Assembly (NCBI RefSeq): GCF_003651245.1
Contig: NZ_RAPE01000005.1
Location: forward strand, 1 to 64,000
Direction of reading: 5' to 3'
Length of the DNA stretch: 64,000 nucleotides
Source: Roseovarius spongiae
GTDB lineage: Bacteria > Pseudomonadota > Alphaproteobacteria > Rhodobacterales > Rhodobacteraceae
The notes beneath the pieces are model-generated. The model ran no database searches. It was not told the origin of the DNA and saw only the letters and a program-made list of their open reading frames with translations. Position numbers and translations under genes: made by a program. Of this stretch, positions 7,649 to 19,189 are shown one piece after another; position 1 is the stretch's first letter, and every line of letters starts with the position of its first letter.

Positions 7649-7783
7649 ATGAAACGCACCTATCAACCCTCGAACCTGGTGCGCAAGCGGCGCCACGGGT
7701 TCCGCGCGCGCATGGCCACCAAGGCGGGCCGCAAGATCCTGAACGCGCGCCGCGCACGTGGCCGCAAGTCGCTGAGCGCCTGA
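7649..7783 (+). CDS. rpmH: Ribosomal protein bL34
   Basis: The 44-aa basic protein starts [20 protein letters not shown], the universal bL34 signature, and ends GRKSLSA. It is a component of the 50S subunit near the exit tunnel. CGGAGCG lies just before the ATG. It precedes rnpA by 29 bp in the conserved rpmH-rnpA-yidD order and is driven by the promoter at 7540-7568. Confidence 0.98.
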
Positions 7784-7812
7784 GCGCCCTCCCACCCGGA
7801 GCGACGACAGAC

Positions 7813-8211
7813 ATGACACCGCCGGAGGCCCCCGCCCGCAGCGCCGGGGACAGGCCCCCGGCGGTTTCGTTATGTCTAGACATAATCCGCAAACGCGCCG
7901 ACTTTCTGCGCGCCGCGCGCGCGCGGCGGCAGGGCGCGGAATCGATGATGGTGCAGGCGCGATTCCGGGATGACGATTCGGACGCCGTGCGCGTCGGCTT
8001 CACCTGCTCCAAGAAGGTCGGCAACGCGGTCGCTCGCAACCGCGCGAAGCGCCGCCTGCGCGAAGCCGCACGCCTGGTGCTCCCCCATGCCGGGCGGCCC
8101 GGCTGGGATTACGTGCTGATCGGCCGGCGCGGCGCGACGGCGGAGCGCCCGTTCGAGGCGCTCAAGGCCGATCTCGCCCACGCCCTGCGCAAGCTGCACC
8201 GCGACGCATGA
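7813..8211 (+). CDS. rnpA: Ribonuclease P protein component
   Basis: The 132-aa basic protein supports RNase P RNA in removing 5' leaders from pre-tRNAs. The RNR motif [15 protein letters not shown] lies near residues 73-87, and [10 protein letters not shown] forms the preceding conserved strand. I placed the start at ATG 7813, because the longer open frame runs over rpmH. That start gives a slightly extended N-terminus, and a shorter start near IIRKRADF is possible. The stop overlaps the yidD start by 4 bp. Confidence 0.95.
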   Translation: MTPPEAPARSAGDRPPAVSLCLDIIRKRADFLRAARARRQGAESMMVQARFRDDDSDAVRVGFTCSKKVGNAVARNRAKRRLREAARLVLPHAGRPGWDYVLIGRRGATAERPFEALKADLAHALRKLHRDA

Positions 8212-8429
8212 CCCCGCTGGCCCATATCCTCGCCCTGCCGGTGCGCGCCTACCGCCTGGTCCTGAGCCCCTGGGTCGGGCACGGCTGCCGCTTCCACCCC
8301 ACCTGCAGCGCCTACGCGCTCGAGGCGCTGGAGCGCCACGGCGCCTTGCGCGGCGGCTGGTTCGCCGCGCGGCGCATCCTGCGCTGCAACCCCTGGGGCG
8401 GCTCGGGCGTGGACGAGGTGCCGAAGTAG
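8208..8429 (+). CDS. yidD: Membrane protein insertion efficiency factor YidD
   Basis: The 73-aa protein has the YidD pattern [20 protein letters not shown] then [10 protein letters not shown] and [13 protein letters not shown], with the conserved cysteines. It probably assists membrane protein insertion by YidC at the inner membrane. It overlaps rnpA by 4 bp (ATGA). In many genomes yidC follows directly; here yidC lies 14 kb downstream. Confidence 0.95.
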   Translation: MTPLAHILALPVRAYRLVLSPWVGHGCRFHPTCSAYALEALERHGALRGGWFAARRILRCNPWGGSGVDEVPK

Positions 8430-8537
8430 CCGGTCGGACCCGGCGCGCCCGGCCCCTTCTTCTTGCGGATCGCACCCTTGGCCATCCCGGCGCGCCGCCC
8501 TATCCTTGGGCGGGTCCGCATCCGGCAAGGAGACAAA

Positions 8538-9812
8538 ATGGCGATCCGCAAACTATACGGCATCCTTGCCGACTCTCCTGAAGAGGCGGAGGCGGGCGAG
8601 CCGCGCCGCTTCATGCGCCATCTCGCATCGCTGAGCGCGACCAAGCTCGCCGACGGGCTGATCGACCCCAAGCTGGTGCTGGCCTGGCTGATGAGCGCGC
8701 TGGGCGCGCCCGCCTACCTGATCGGGGCGCTGGTGCCGGTGCGCGAATCCGGCGCGCTGCTGCCGCAGATCCTGCTGGCGCGCGAGATCCAGAAAAGCCG
8801 GGTGCGCAAGTGGTTCTGGGCCGCAGGGTCGTTCATCCAGGGGATCGCGGCGCTTGGCATCGGCGCGTCCGCGCTGCTGCTCGACGGGGCGGCGGCGGGC
8901 TGGGCGATCCTTGGCTGCCTCGCGGTGCTGGCGCTGGCGCGCGCCGCCTGTTCGGCCAGCTACAAGGACATCGCGGCGCGCACCCTGCGCAAGGGGTCGC
9001 GCGGCACGGTATCGGGCGCGGCCGGAACCGCGGCGGCGGTGCTGGTGCTGGCGTTCGCCGTCGCGCTGGCGCTTGGCGCGATCCCGCGCGAACCGGGGGC
9101 GATCGGGACCGTGGTGCTGATCGCGGGCGGGCTCTGGATCGCGGCTGCGCTGGTCTTTGCCGGGCTGGACGAGCCGGCGGGCAATGGCGACGGCGCGGCG
9201 ATGGACAGCGCCGCCGCGTTGCTGCGCCCCCTGCGCGAGGATGACGAATTCCGCCGCTACGTGGCCGTGCGCGCGCTGCTCATTCCGACCGCGCTCGCCC
9301 CGCCCTTCATCGTGATGCTGAGCAACCAGGGCCAGGGGGAAAGCCTCGGCAATCTCGGCTCGCTGATGATCGCGTCGTCGCTGGCGACGATCCTGTCTTC
9401 CTACGTCTGGGGCCGGCTGTCGGACCATTCAAGCCGCCTTACCCTCGCGCTGTCCGCCGGCGCCGCGGCGGTCGCGCTTGCGGTCGCGGCGGGGTTCGGC
9501 GTGGCCACGGGCGGGACCGGGGGGCCGGTGCTGGCGGGGCTCTTCGTCTTCGTCGCGCAGATCGCCTACGAGGGCGTGCGCGCGGGGCGCAAGATCCACC
9601 TCACCGACATGGACACGAACGGGGCAAAGCCCGTTTACACCGCGCTGTCGAACACGCTGATCGGCGTGCTGCTGTTCCTCGGCGGCGGCTTCGGCCTGCT
9701 GGCGGACGCGGCGGGGCCGGCGGTGGTGCTGGCGGTCTTCGCCGGGTTCTGCGCCGTGGCGGCGGCGCTGGCGCTGGGCCTCAGCGAAGTGCAGCAGGAG
9801 AGCGGGGCCTGA
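8538..9812 (+). CDS. MFS-type membrane transporter
   Basis: The 424-aa protein has about ten to twelve hydrophobic segments rich in Ala, Leu and Gly. A soluble N-terminal stretch (about 1-50) begins MAIRKLYGILADSPEEAE. WGRLSDHSSRLTLALS resembles the MFS cytoplasmic loop between helices. The ATG at 8538 follows AAGGAGAC; the longer frame upstream is not protein-like. Substrate cannot be told from sequence. It is convergent with ttcA. Confidence 0.72.
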   Translation: MAIRKLYGILADSPEEAEAGEPRRFMRHLASLSATKLADGLIDPKLVLAWLMSALGAPAYLIGALVPVRESGALLPQILLAREIQKSRVRKWFWAAGSFIQGIAALGIGASALLLDGAAAGWAILGCLAVLALARAACSASYKDIAARTLRKGSRGTVSGAAGTAAAVLVLAFAVALALGAIPREPGAIGTVVLIAGGLWIAAALVFAGLDEPAGNGDGAAMDSAAALLRPLREDDEFRRYVAVRALLIPTALAPPFIVMLSNQGQGESLGNLGSLMIASSLATILSSYVWGRLSDHSSRLTLALSAGAAAVALAVAAGFGVATGGTGGPVLAGLFVFVAQIAYEGVRAGRKIHLTDMDTNGAKPVYTALSNTLIGVLLFLGGGFGLLADAAGPAVVLAVFAGFCAVAAALALGLSEVQQESGA

Positions 9813-9866
9813 GCGTCATGCGCGGCGCGCGCGAAGCGTCGGCCCGAGGCCAGTCGTGGCGAACGG

Positions 9867-10772
9867 CTAGCCGCCCGCGCCCTGGCTATCAAGCCTGGGG
9901 AGGGCCGGTTCGGCGCTGCTTTCGCTTGGCGCGCCGTCGTTCAGCGCAAGCCCGGCGAAGTCCCAGAGCTTCGGGTCGAGCAGATGCGAGGGGCGCGCGT
10001 TCATGAGCGCCCGGAACATCACCTGTCGGCGTCCGGGGCTGTTCTTTTCCCACCCGTCGAGGATCTGCTTGACCTGCTGGCGCTGCAGCCCGTCCTGGCT
10101 GCCGCACAGGTCGCACGGAATGATCGGATAATCCATCGCCCGCGCGAACCGCTCGCAATCGGCCTCGGCCACGTGGGCCAGCGGGCGCAGGACAAAGAGA
10201 TCGCCCTCTTCGTTGACGAGCTTCGGCGGCATCGTGGCGAGCCGCCCGCCGTGAAAGAGGTTCATCATGAACGTTTCCAGGATGTCGTCCCGATGATGGC
10301 CAAGCACCACGGCGCTGCACCCTTCCTCGCGCGCGATGCGGTAGAGGTTGCCGCGCCGCAGCCGCGAGCAGAGCGCGCAAAAGGTCCGCCCCTGCGGCAC
10401 CTTGTCGACCACGATGGAGTAGGTGTCCTGGTATTCGATCCGATGCGGCACGCCCATCCGTTCCAGGAACTCCGGCAGAACGGTCGCCGGAAAGCCGGGC
10501 TGGCCCTGATCGAGGTTGCAGGCCAGCAGATCGACAGGAAGCAGCCCGCGCCACTGAAGCTCGTGCAGGGCCGCCAGCAGTGTGTAGCTGTCCTTGCCGC
10601 CGGACAGGCAGACGAGCCAGCGCGCATTGCGATCCTGCACCATGCCGTATTGTTCGATCGCTTCGCGGGCCTGCCGCACGATCCGCTTGCGCAGCTTGCG
10701 GAATTCCGTCGACTGCGGCGCGCCGTGAAAGAGCGGGTGGATGTCGTCGTCCTGGGACATGGCCGCTGGCAT
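9867..10772 (-). CDS. ttcA: tRNA 2-thiocytidine(32) synthetase TtcA
   Basis: The 301-aa enzyme thiolates C32 in tRNA using ATP and an Fe-S cluster. The PP-loop ATP-binding motif [14 protein letters not shown] lies near residues 53-66. CALC and CDLC supply the cluster cysteines, and [19 protein letters not shown] is a TtcA-specific block. I chose the ATG at 10772 ([10 protein letters not shown]) because GAAGG lies upstream; MSQ at 10760 is an alternative. It is divergent from haoA across about 300 bp. Confidence 0.93.
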   Translation of the reverse strand: MPAAMSQDDDIHPLFHGAPQSTEFRKLRKRIVRQAREAIEQYGMVQDRNARWLVCLSGGKDSYTLLAALHELQWRGLLPVDLLACNLDQGQPGFPATVLPEFLERMGVPHRIEYQDTYSIVVDKVPQGRTFCALCSRLRRGNLYRIAREEGCSAVVLGHHRDDILETFMMNLFHGGRLATMPPKLVNEEGDLFVLRPLAHVAEADCERFARAMDYPIIPCDLCGSQDGLQRQQVKQILDGWEKNSPGRRQVMFRALMNARPSHLLDPKLWDFAGLALNDGAPSESSAEPALPRLDSQGAGG

Positions 10773-11068
10773 AGAGCAAACCTTCGGCCACGAAAAGAGG
10801 CCGAGTTCCCGCCTGCCATGTTTCGCTCTTGATCCCTTGCGACAAGGACCGATCGCCCGTTGCGCGCCGCCACGCCGCCGTTTTCGCGGCGCCGGCCTGA
10901 CGCCGCGGTCGCGCAACCCCCGAAAGGAGCGCGCGGCCGCTCGTTCGACGCCGCCGGGCCGGAACCGGACCCAGAGGTTTCCGGACCCATGGCCCTACGC
11001 AATCAGCGAGGATCCGGCATCATCCGCACAAGGGCGAACCGTGTTCGCAGTTTGCGGAGGATGTGGAA
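10773..11068. other. Divergent ttcA/haoA intergenic region
   Basis: The 296-bp region should hold promoters for ttcA (minus) and haoA (plus). No gene was recognised. Two CCGGACCCA elements (10965 and 10981) resemble the half-sites found upstream of mocR. GGAGG at 11056-11060 is the haoA ribosome site. Confidence 0.55.
10965..10991 (+). promoter_or_regulatory. Candidate MocR half-sites upstream of haoA
   Basis: CCGGACCCA occurs at 10965-10973 and CCGGACCCATG at 10981-10991. They match the YYGGACYCATG elements upstream of mocR at 13708 and 13732. Spacing here is 16 bp, against 24 bp at mocR. Shared control of hao and the ccm/hemA operon is inferred. Confidence 0.4.
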
Positions 11069-12649
11069 ATGCGTGTCTTTGCCGGATTCATCAAGAGAAT
11101 TGCAGGGGCCGCCTGTCTGGGCTTGGTCGGCATGGCCGCGCCCGCACAGGCCGAAATCCCGGACGAGCTCTTTGCCGCGCTGGGGCTGGAGCGCAACGCG
11201 GCGCCCAACGTGCTCTACGAGGCCATCGTCAAGCGCTACCGCGATCCCGAACAGGGCTACAGCAAGGGCGCCTTCGCCGATCTCTGGGAACCGATCGCCT
11301 TTTCGAAATACATGAGCCCCGGCCTGTTCTACGAGGGACCGGATCTCGATTTCGAGGTCTCCGCGCGGGAATGCGTGGAATGTCACCAGGGGGTGACCCC
11401 CGGCTGGGTTCATTCCTGGGAAAAGAGCGTTCACAGCGATCTTGACGAGATCCGCAGCCTGACCCCGGCGGATTCGCGGTTCTACAAGCAGGACCTGATC
11501 AAGCAGGTGGAAACGAACCTCGTGTCGATGGGCCTGCTGGACGAGGGGCAGCAGCTTGAGGAGGTCGGGTGCGTCGATTGTCACATGGGCATCGGCGCCG
11601 AGGGCGGCAACCACAAGACCGACCTGCACATGCCCGACGCCGGCGACTGCGGGCAATGCCACCTCCAGCAGTTCGCCGAGCGGGAATCCGAGCGCGACAC
11701 GGCGATCTGGCCGCAGGGCCAGTGGCCGGACGGGCGCCCGTCTCATGCGCTGTCGATGCTGGCCAACTACGAAACCGCGATCTGGGCCGGGATGGAGGAG
11801 CGCGAGGTCGCCGAAGGGTGCACCATGTGCCACACCGCGCAGAACACCTGCAATTCCTGCCACACCCGGCACGAATTCTCGGCCGTGGAGGCGCGCAAGC
11901 CCGAGGCCTGCTCGACCTGTCACAACGGCGTCGACCACCCCGAGTTCGAGAATTTCATGATGTCCAAGCATGGCGTGGTCTATACCGCCCATGGCGACGA
12001 ATGGGATTGGGAACTGCCGCTTAAGGAGGCGTTCGAGAAGGGCGGGCAGACCGGCCCGACCTGTCAGACCTGCCACTTCGAGAATGACGGCGAATATGGT
12101 CACAACCTCGTGCAGAAGGTCCGCTGGGGCTTCCAGCCGATGAAATCCATCGCCGACAATCTCGATCACGAATGGTTCGAGGACCGCAAGGAAGCCTGGA
12201 TCGCGACCTGCAGCCAGTGCCATTCGGACCGTTTCGCCCGCAGCTATTTCGAGGTGATCGACAACGTGACGATCGACGCCGTGGAAAAGGTCGAAGAGGC
12301 GCGGACCGTGATGCAGGGGCTTTACGACGACAAGCTGCTGGTCGGCCAGACCACCAACCGTCCGCCGCCGCCCGAACCGTCCAAGGACGCCGCGGGAGGC
12401 TTCTACGCCCTGTTCTGGGCCGAGGGCAACAATCCCTCCGCCATCGAGTATGAGTTCACCGAGATGTGGGAACAGCGGCTGATGAGCGTCTTCAAGGGCG
12501 TCGCGCACGCCAACCCGGGCGGTTTCACCTACACCAACGCCTGGTCGCAGCTGCTGCGTCAGGGCATCCGGATCCGGGACGAGGACACGCGGCTGCGTGA
12601 ACGCGCGGCGATGCTTGAGCGCATCCGCAAGCTCGAGAACCCGGAATGA
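11069..12649 (+). CDS. haoA: Octaheme hydroxylamine oxidoreductase family protein
   Basis: The 526-aa periplasmic multiheme cytochrome begins with a signal peptide ending near AQA at residue 28. Exactly eight CxxCH motifs are present: CVECH near 102, CVDCH 168, CGQCH 194, CTMCH 251, CNSCH 261, CSTCH 281, CQTCH 332 and CSQCH 381. This count and spacing fit the HAO family, which oxidises hydroxylamine to NO or nitrite. A C-terminal PGGFTYTNAW block supplies a candidate for the catalytic cross-linking tyrosine (Tyr488). That points to the oxidative rather than the reductive branch. ATG 11069 lies 8 bp after GGAGG; a GTG two codons upstream is less well placed. haoB follows. Confidence 0.9.
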   Translation: MRVFAGFIKRIAGAACLGLVGMAAPAQAEIPDELFAALGLERNAAPNVLYEAIVKRYRDPEQGYSKGAFADLWEPIAFSKYMSPGLFYEGPDLDFEVSARECVECHQGVTPGWVHSWEKSVHSDLDEIRSLTPADSRFYKQDLIKQVETNLVSMGLLDEGQQLEEVGCVDCHMGIGAEGGNHKTDLHMPDAGDCGQCHLQQFAERESERDTAIWPQGQWPDGRPSHALSMLANYETAIWAGMEEREVAEGCTMCHTAQNTCNSCHTRHEFSAVEARKPEACSTCHNGVDHPEFENFMMSKHGVVYTAHGDEWDWELPLKEAFEKGGQTGPTCQTCHFENDGEYGHNLVQKVRWGFQPMKSIADNLDHEWFEDRKEAWIATCSQCHSDRFARSYFEVIDNVTIDAVEKVEEARTVMQGLYDDKLLVGQTTNRPPPPEPSKDAAGGFYALFWAEGNNPSAIEYEFTEMWEQRLMSVFKGVAHANPGGFTYTNAWSQLLRQGIRIRDEDTRLRERAAMLERIRKLENPE

Positions 12650-12696
12650 AACGGCGGCCCCGGTCGATAGGCCGGGGCTTCGGGGGAGGTTGAGAC

Positions 12697-13704
12697 ATGG
12701 CTTTCACGCTGGCTGGAAAATGCATCGCCGTCGCGGGTATCGCGGCGGTTCTGATCGCGGGCGGGGCGTTCGGCGCGTGGCGTCTGTCGCAATCCGCCGA
12801 AGCGGCGTCGCCGCCATACGCCTATGAGGCCGACCAGGCCGAACCCTCCGCCGAGGCCGCAAAGCTCGCGGCTTTGGCGCCGGGGGCCACGGCCTCGGTC
12901 CTCGAAGTAAAGGCGCCGGGCTTTGAGCGCGCGGTCGCCACGGCGCAGGTGTTGACGCTGCCCGGCGCCGGCGACGTGATCGTCGGCTGGACAAGCGAGG
13001 TGGGCGAACCCGTCCTGCGCTCGGACATATCCGAGCGCGAGGAACTGGCGCTGATCACCGCCCTGAACAAGCATCTGCCGCAAGGCAGCACCGTTCTGGC
13101 GATGCCCGCCGTTTCCGCGCGGCTGGCGCATTTCGTGGCCGCCGATTTCCCGCTGGCCGCCGCCGTCGGGCAGGAAGCCCTGCGCGTGCCTGCGTCCTGG
13201 GCGGGGCGGGAGGACGAGATCGAGACGCTCGAGACGCGCTGGCTGGCGGATGGGGGCGCGCCGGACGGCAGCTATGCCGATTTCATCGACGCGCTGCTGG
13301 CCGAGGACGTCTATGGCGCCGCGCGGCTGCAAACGCTGGCCGGGCCACGAGACACCTACATCATCCTGCACATGCGCGACGTCTTCGACCTCGGGCTCGA
13401 TTCGCCGGATCGCCTGCTGGTCGGGCTGCGCGATTTTCCGGCCGCAGGGCAAGTGCATGACAAGTCCCGCGCGGTCAAGGAATGGGCCAAGGCGCAGGGC
13501 CATGTCGCCTATGCGGTGGAGCGCCGCGAGGGCGGCGTCATCCGCGCCTACTATCTGACCGACGCCAAGGACAAGAGCACGCTTCTGGGCCAGTTGCTGC
13601 CCTTCAACACGGCCGACCTGGGCCGGGTGGCGGGCACGACGCTGGTGTTTCAGACCGGCGGTTACTGGATCTATCGCCTGCAACCCGTCGTGGACCGCAC
13701 CTGA
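12697..13704 (+). CDS. haoB: Hydroxylamine oxidation protein HaoB
   Basis: The 335-aa protein starts with one hydrophobic anchor or signal (residues about 6-28) and continues as a soluble periplasmic domain without heme motifs. Length, topology and position immediately after haoA match HaoB, whose biochemical function is not established. GGGGGAGG lies shortly before the ATG at 12697. I identify it mainly by context and overall form, since I cannot align it. haoA-haoB form a two-gene unit separated by 86 bp from mocR. Confidence 0.75.
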   Translation: MAFTLAGKCIAVAGIAAVLIAGGAFGAWRLSQSAEAASPPYAYEADQAEPSAEAAKLAALAPGATASVLEVKAPGFERAVATAQVLTLPGAGDVIVGWTSEVGEPVLRSDISEREELALITALNKHLPQGSTVLAMPAVSARLAHFVAADFPLAAAVGQEALRVPASWAGREDEIETLETRWLADGGAPDGSYADFIDALLAEDVYGAARLQTLAGPRDTYIILHMRDVFDLGLDSPDRLLVGLRDFPAAGQVHDKSRAVKEWAKAQGHVAYAVERREGGVIRAYYLTDAKDKSTLLGQLLPFNTADLGRVAGTTLVFQTGGYWIYRLQPVVDRT

Positions 13705-13707
13705 GCG

Positions 13708-13776
13708 CTGGACTCATGCAATTTGCCTCTGCTGGACCCATGAAAACATAAATTTTTCATGATACGGTGGGTCCGG
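13708..13776 (+). promoter_or_regulatory. Candidate MocR operator (CTGGACYCATG repeats)
   Basis: CTGGACTCATG (13708-13718) and CTGGACCCATG (13732-13742) are direct repeats 24 bp apart. A third, inverted CCGGACCCA lies at 13768-13776. An AT-rich palindrome CATGAAAA/TTTTCATG (13739-13746 and 13754-13761) sits between them. MocR-class regulators bind direct repeats, and the reported TauR half-site in Rhodobacter is CTGGACYTAA. Position just ahead of mocR suggests autoregulation. Confidence 0.55.
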
Positions 13777-13790
13777 TGGAGGTCCAGGCA

Positions 13791-15271
13791 ATGCAGGTCG
13801 TGCTTGCAATAAACCCAGACGATACCCGCACCCTTCAGACACAGGTCTATGAAGAGTTCCGCAAGCTGATCCTTGACGGCATATTGCCAAGCGGCGCGCC
13901 GGTGCCCGGATCGCGGACGCTCAGCGAACAACTGGGCGTGTCGCGCAACACCGTCATCATCGCCTATGAAAAACTGCTGAGCGAGGGCTATATCGAAAGC
14001 CGCGCCAATGTCGGCACCTTCGTCAGCACCAACCTGCCCGAAGCCTCAATGCGCGCCGCCGGCTTTGCGGCGGGCGATGCGCTGACCCCGCAGGACACGC
14101 CGTTCCGCCCCGAGATCGCGCCGCCCTCGCGGATCCAGAAGGTGAGAAACCCCAAGGACACGCGCCTGACGACGGATTTCTGGATCGGCGGGACCGAGCC
14201 GAAAGCCTTTCCCGCCCGCGAATGGCGCCGCACGCTTGAGGCCAAGCTGCGCTACGGCGGGGGACGCATCGCCTGCTACACCGATCCGCAGGGGCTGCCG
14301 GAGCTGCGCCAGGCGATCACGGATCACATCGGCCCGGCGCGCGGCATCAGCGCCGAACCCGACGACATCGTCATCACCGGCGGCACGCAGGATTCCATGT
14401 CGCTGATCGCGCGGGCCTTTGCCGGGCGCCACAGGGCGTTCCTGCACGAAGACCCGACCTACCAGGGCGCGCGTTTCCTGTTCCACGCACTCGGCTACGC
14501 CTGCACGCCGGTGCCCATAGACCGCCACGGGATCGAGGTGGACAAGCTGCCCGACACCGGGCCTTCGCTGCTTTACGTCACGCCGTCGCACCAGTTCCCC
14601 ATCGGCGTGACCATGTCGCTGGAGCGGCGTCTGCGGCTGCTGGACTGGGCCGTGCGCACCGACAGCCTGATCATCGAGGACGACTATGACGGCGAATTCC
14701 GCTATGAGGGCGCGCCGCTCTCGGCGTTGCGCGGGCTCGACCGGTCGGGGCATGTGCTCTACCTCGGCACGTTCGCCAAGTCGTTCGGGCCGGGGCTGCG
14801 GCTGGGCTTTGTCATCGCCTCGCCCGGCACGCGCCGCCTGCTGAGCGACTGGAAGCAGCTCTTCAGCAATGGCGCGCCCTGGCTGGAACAGGCGGCGATG
14901 GCCGATTTCATGGGCAATGGCGGGTTCCGCCGACACCTGCGCCGGATCCGCGCGATCTACATGGCGCGCCGCGACGTTCTGCTGGAAGAGATCGCGCAGC
15001 TTTTCCCAGGGTCCGAGACCTTTGGTCACCGCGCCGGGATGCACCTGTCCTGGCGCCTGCCGCAACCCGACGCGGCGGAACGCCTGCAAAAGCTGGCGGC
15101 GCTGCAACGCATCGGTGTCCACCTGCCGGGCACAAGCGCCTCGTGGATTTCGCCGCGGAACCGCCGCCACCGCGATCACCTGCTTATGGGCTATGCGGCG
15201 GTGGACGAGAAACGCATCCGGCTGGCGATGGCGGCCCTTGCCGGATGCATGCAAGAGGGGGCGCGGACGCA

Positions 15272-15275
<4 letters not shown>
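13791..15275 (+). CDS. MocR/GntR-aminotransferase transcriptional regulator
   Basis: The 494-aa protein fuses an N-terminal winged helix-turn-helix (about residues 10-80; SRTLSEQLGVSRNTVIIAYE) to a fold-type I aminotransferase domain (about 115-490). The PLP-binding block is TFAKSFGPGLRLG with its lysine. IIEDDYDGEFRYEG carries the aspartate that contacts the pyridine nitrogen. MocR proteins sense PLP or amino-compound aldimines and bind direct repeats. GGAGG lies 8 bp before ATG 13791. Its stop overlaps ccmF by 4 bp, so it is the first gene of the cytochrome maturation/hemA operon and its likely regulator. The effector is unknown. Confidence 0.9.
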
Positions 15276-17271
<1,996 letters not shown>

Positions 17272-17275
<4 letters not shown>

Positions 17276-17832
17276 CCGATACCGTACACCCCGCGAAACG
17301 CCCGATCCGCTGGAAGTATTTCCTGGGCGCGCTGATGCTGGCCCTGCCCGTGCTGCTGGCCGTCGGGCTGACGCGCGACCCCGGCAAGCTGCCCTCGGCG
17401 CTGGAAGGGCGGTCCATGCCGAGCTTCGAGATCCCATACCTCGCGCAGGAAGGCACGCTTGACTCGGCCGCGTTCAAGGGCAAGCCCTTGGTGCTGAACT
17501 TCTGGGCGTCCTGGTGCGTGTCCTGCCGGCACGAACATGACGAACTGATCCGGCTGGGGCTGAGAAGCGCGGCGCAGGGCGATTTCCGGGTCGCCGGCGT
17601 CAACTACCGCGACGATCCGGACCGCGCGCAGGGCTACCTGGCGCGCGAAGGGGCCTTTCCCTATCCGTCGGGCTATGACGGCAAGGGGCGGCTGGGCATA
17701 GATTTCGGCGTCTATGGCATGCCCGAAACCTTCTTTGTCGATGCAGGCGGCACCGTGCAGATGCGCCATGCCGGACCGTTGACCGACGCGGTTCTGGCAA
17801 GGGCGTTGCCCAAAATCGGGGTGACGCCATGA
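17272..17832 (+). CDS. ccmG: Periplasmic thioredoxin-like CcmG/DsbE
   Basis: The 186-aa protein has a TM anchor at about 15-35 and a thioredoxin fold in the periplasm. The active site WASWCVSC lies near residues 78-85, and a GVYGMPETFFVD block carries the cis-proline loop. It reduces apocytochrome cysteines before heme attachment. It overlaps ccmF and ccmH by 4 bp each, consistent with translational coupling. Confidence 0.92.
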
Positions 17833-18272
17833 GACATGTGTTGATCCTGATCGCGCTGCTGCTGGCGGCGCCGCTCGATGCCGGGGCGCTGGTGGGGGAA
17901 GACCCGCAAGAGGCCCGCGTGCGCGAGGTCGCCACGCAACTGCGCTGCCCGGTGTGCCAGAGCGAGAACATCCTCGATTCCCATTCCGGCACGGCGCGCG
18001 AGATGCTGGATCTCGTGCGCGAACAGACGGCGGAGGGGCGCAGCAATGCCGAGATCATGTCGTTCTTCCAGACCCGCTATGGCGATTACGTGCTGCTGTC
18101 GCCGCCCGCCTCGGGGCCGGGTTTCGTGATCTGGTGGATCCCGGCGCTGCTGGCGGTCGGCGGCGCGGGGCTGGGCCTTGTCCTGGTCCGGCGACTGAAA
18201 CGGCGCGGCCCGGCCGCTGGCCCGTTGCGCAATCCGCTGTCGGTTCGCGATCTGGAGGAGATGGAGCCATGA
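17829..18272 (+). CDS. ccmH: Cytochrome c maturation protein CcmH/NrfF
   Basis: The 147-aa protein has a signal peptide, then a three-helix domain with the redox motif LRCPVCQ (near residues 39-45). A C-terminal TM helix is at about 105-125. It helps reduce apocytochrome c disulfides and presents them to CcmF. It lacks a fused TPR domain; that function lies in the next gene. Overlaps are 4 bp on both sides. Confidence 0.93.
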   Translation: MRHVLILIALLLAAPLDAGALVGEDPQEARVREVATQLRCPVCQSENILDSHSGTAREMLDLVREQTAEGRSNAEIMSFFQTRYGDYVLLSPPASGPGFVIWWIPALLAVGGAGLGLVLVRRLKRRGPAAGPLRNPLSVRDLEEMEP

Positions 18273-19189
18273 TGACGATCCTCGCGGCATGCCTCGTGCT
18301 GCTGGCCACCGGCCTTGTCGTGGCGCCGCTGTTCCGTCCCGCCGCCAACCGCGCGATGGGCCTTGGCGTGGAAAGCCGCGATCCGGTGGCGCGGTGGCAG
18401 CACGAAAAGGACCGGCTGACCGATCAGCTGCGCGACAATGACATCGCCCTGGCCGAAGGGCGGATCGACGCGGCCGTCCACGGCCGCAACAACGCCCGCC
18501 TCGCCGCCGAGGCCGAAGGCGCGCTCAAGGCCCTGCGCCGTGCGCGCGAGGCCTTCGCCCCCGCCGCGCTGCGGGATACGCATATGCCCGGGGGCGTCGC
18601 GTCGGCGTTGACCGCCGCCTGCATCGTCGCGGCGGCGTTCGGCGTCAGCGCCGTCGCCTCGTCCGAGGATATCGACATGACCCGCTCGCCGCACGAGGAC
18701 GGCGGCGTTCCGATCGCGACCCCCGCGGGCATGCCGGTGGACGCCGATGGCGCGCCCGACATCGCGGCCATGGTCGCGCGCCTGGAAGCGCGCGTCTGGG
18801 ACGGCGATGCCTCGCCCGACGATTACCGCATGCTTTTGCGCAGCTATGGCGTGCTGGGCCGCGAGGCCGAGGCGCCCGAGGTGCTGAAAGCCGCCGCCGA
18901 TCAGTATCCCGATGATCTGGAATTCCGCATGAATTATCTGCGCATGGTGGTGGAATCCCCGGACGCGCCGCCGGCCGTCGAACTGCTGGCGCAGGTCGAG
19001 GACGTGCTTGAGGCCGTTCCCGACATGGCCGAAGCGCGCTGGTATCGCAGCCTGCTGAACCTGCAATTGGGCCGACCGACCGCGGCAAAGACCGACCTGG
19101 AATGGCTGGTCGTGCGTTTGCAGCCGGATCATCCGGCCGCCGGGGAGGTAAGGACATTGCTGACCGAAATCGGGGGAGGAAAGCCATGA
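18269..19189 (+). CDS. ccmI: Cytochrome c biogenesis protein CcmI (TPR)
   Basis: The 306-aa protein begins with an N-terminal TM helix ([18 protein letters not shown]). A cytoplasmic loop with [20 protein letters not shown], a second TM near 110-130 and a C-terminal periplasmic TPR-like domain (about 165-306) follow. This is the CcmI layout. CcmI chaperones apocytochrome c to the CcmFH lyase. The start overlaps ccmH (ATGA), and the stop overlaps hemA. Confidence 0.83.
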   Translation: MMTILAACLVLLATGLVVAPLFRPAANRAMGLGVESRDPVARWQHEKDRLTDQLRDNDIALAEGRIDAAVHGRNNARLAAEAEGALKALRRAREAFAPAALRDTHMPGGVASALTAACIVAAAFGVSAVASSEDIDMTRSPHEDGGVPIATPAGMPVDADGAPDIAAMVARLEARVWDGDASPDDYRMLLRSYGVLGREAEAPEVLKAAADQYPDDLEFRMNYLRMVVESPDAPPAVELLAQVEDVLEAVPDMAEARWYRSLLNLQLGRPTAAKTDLEWLVVRLQPDHPAAGEVRTLLTEIGGGKP

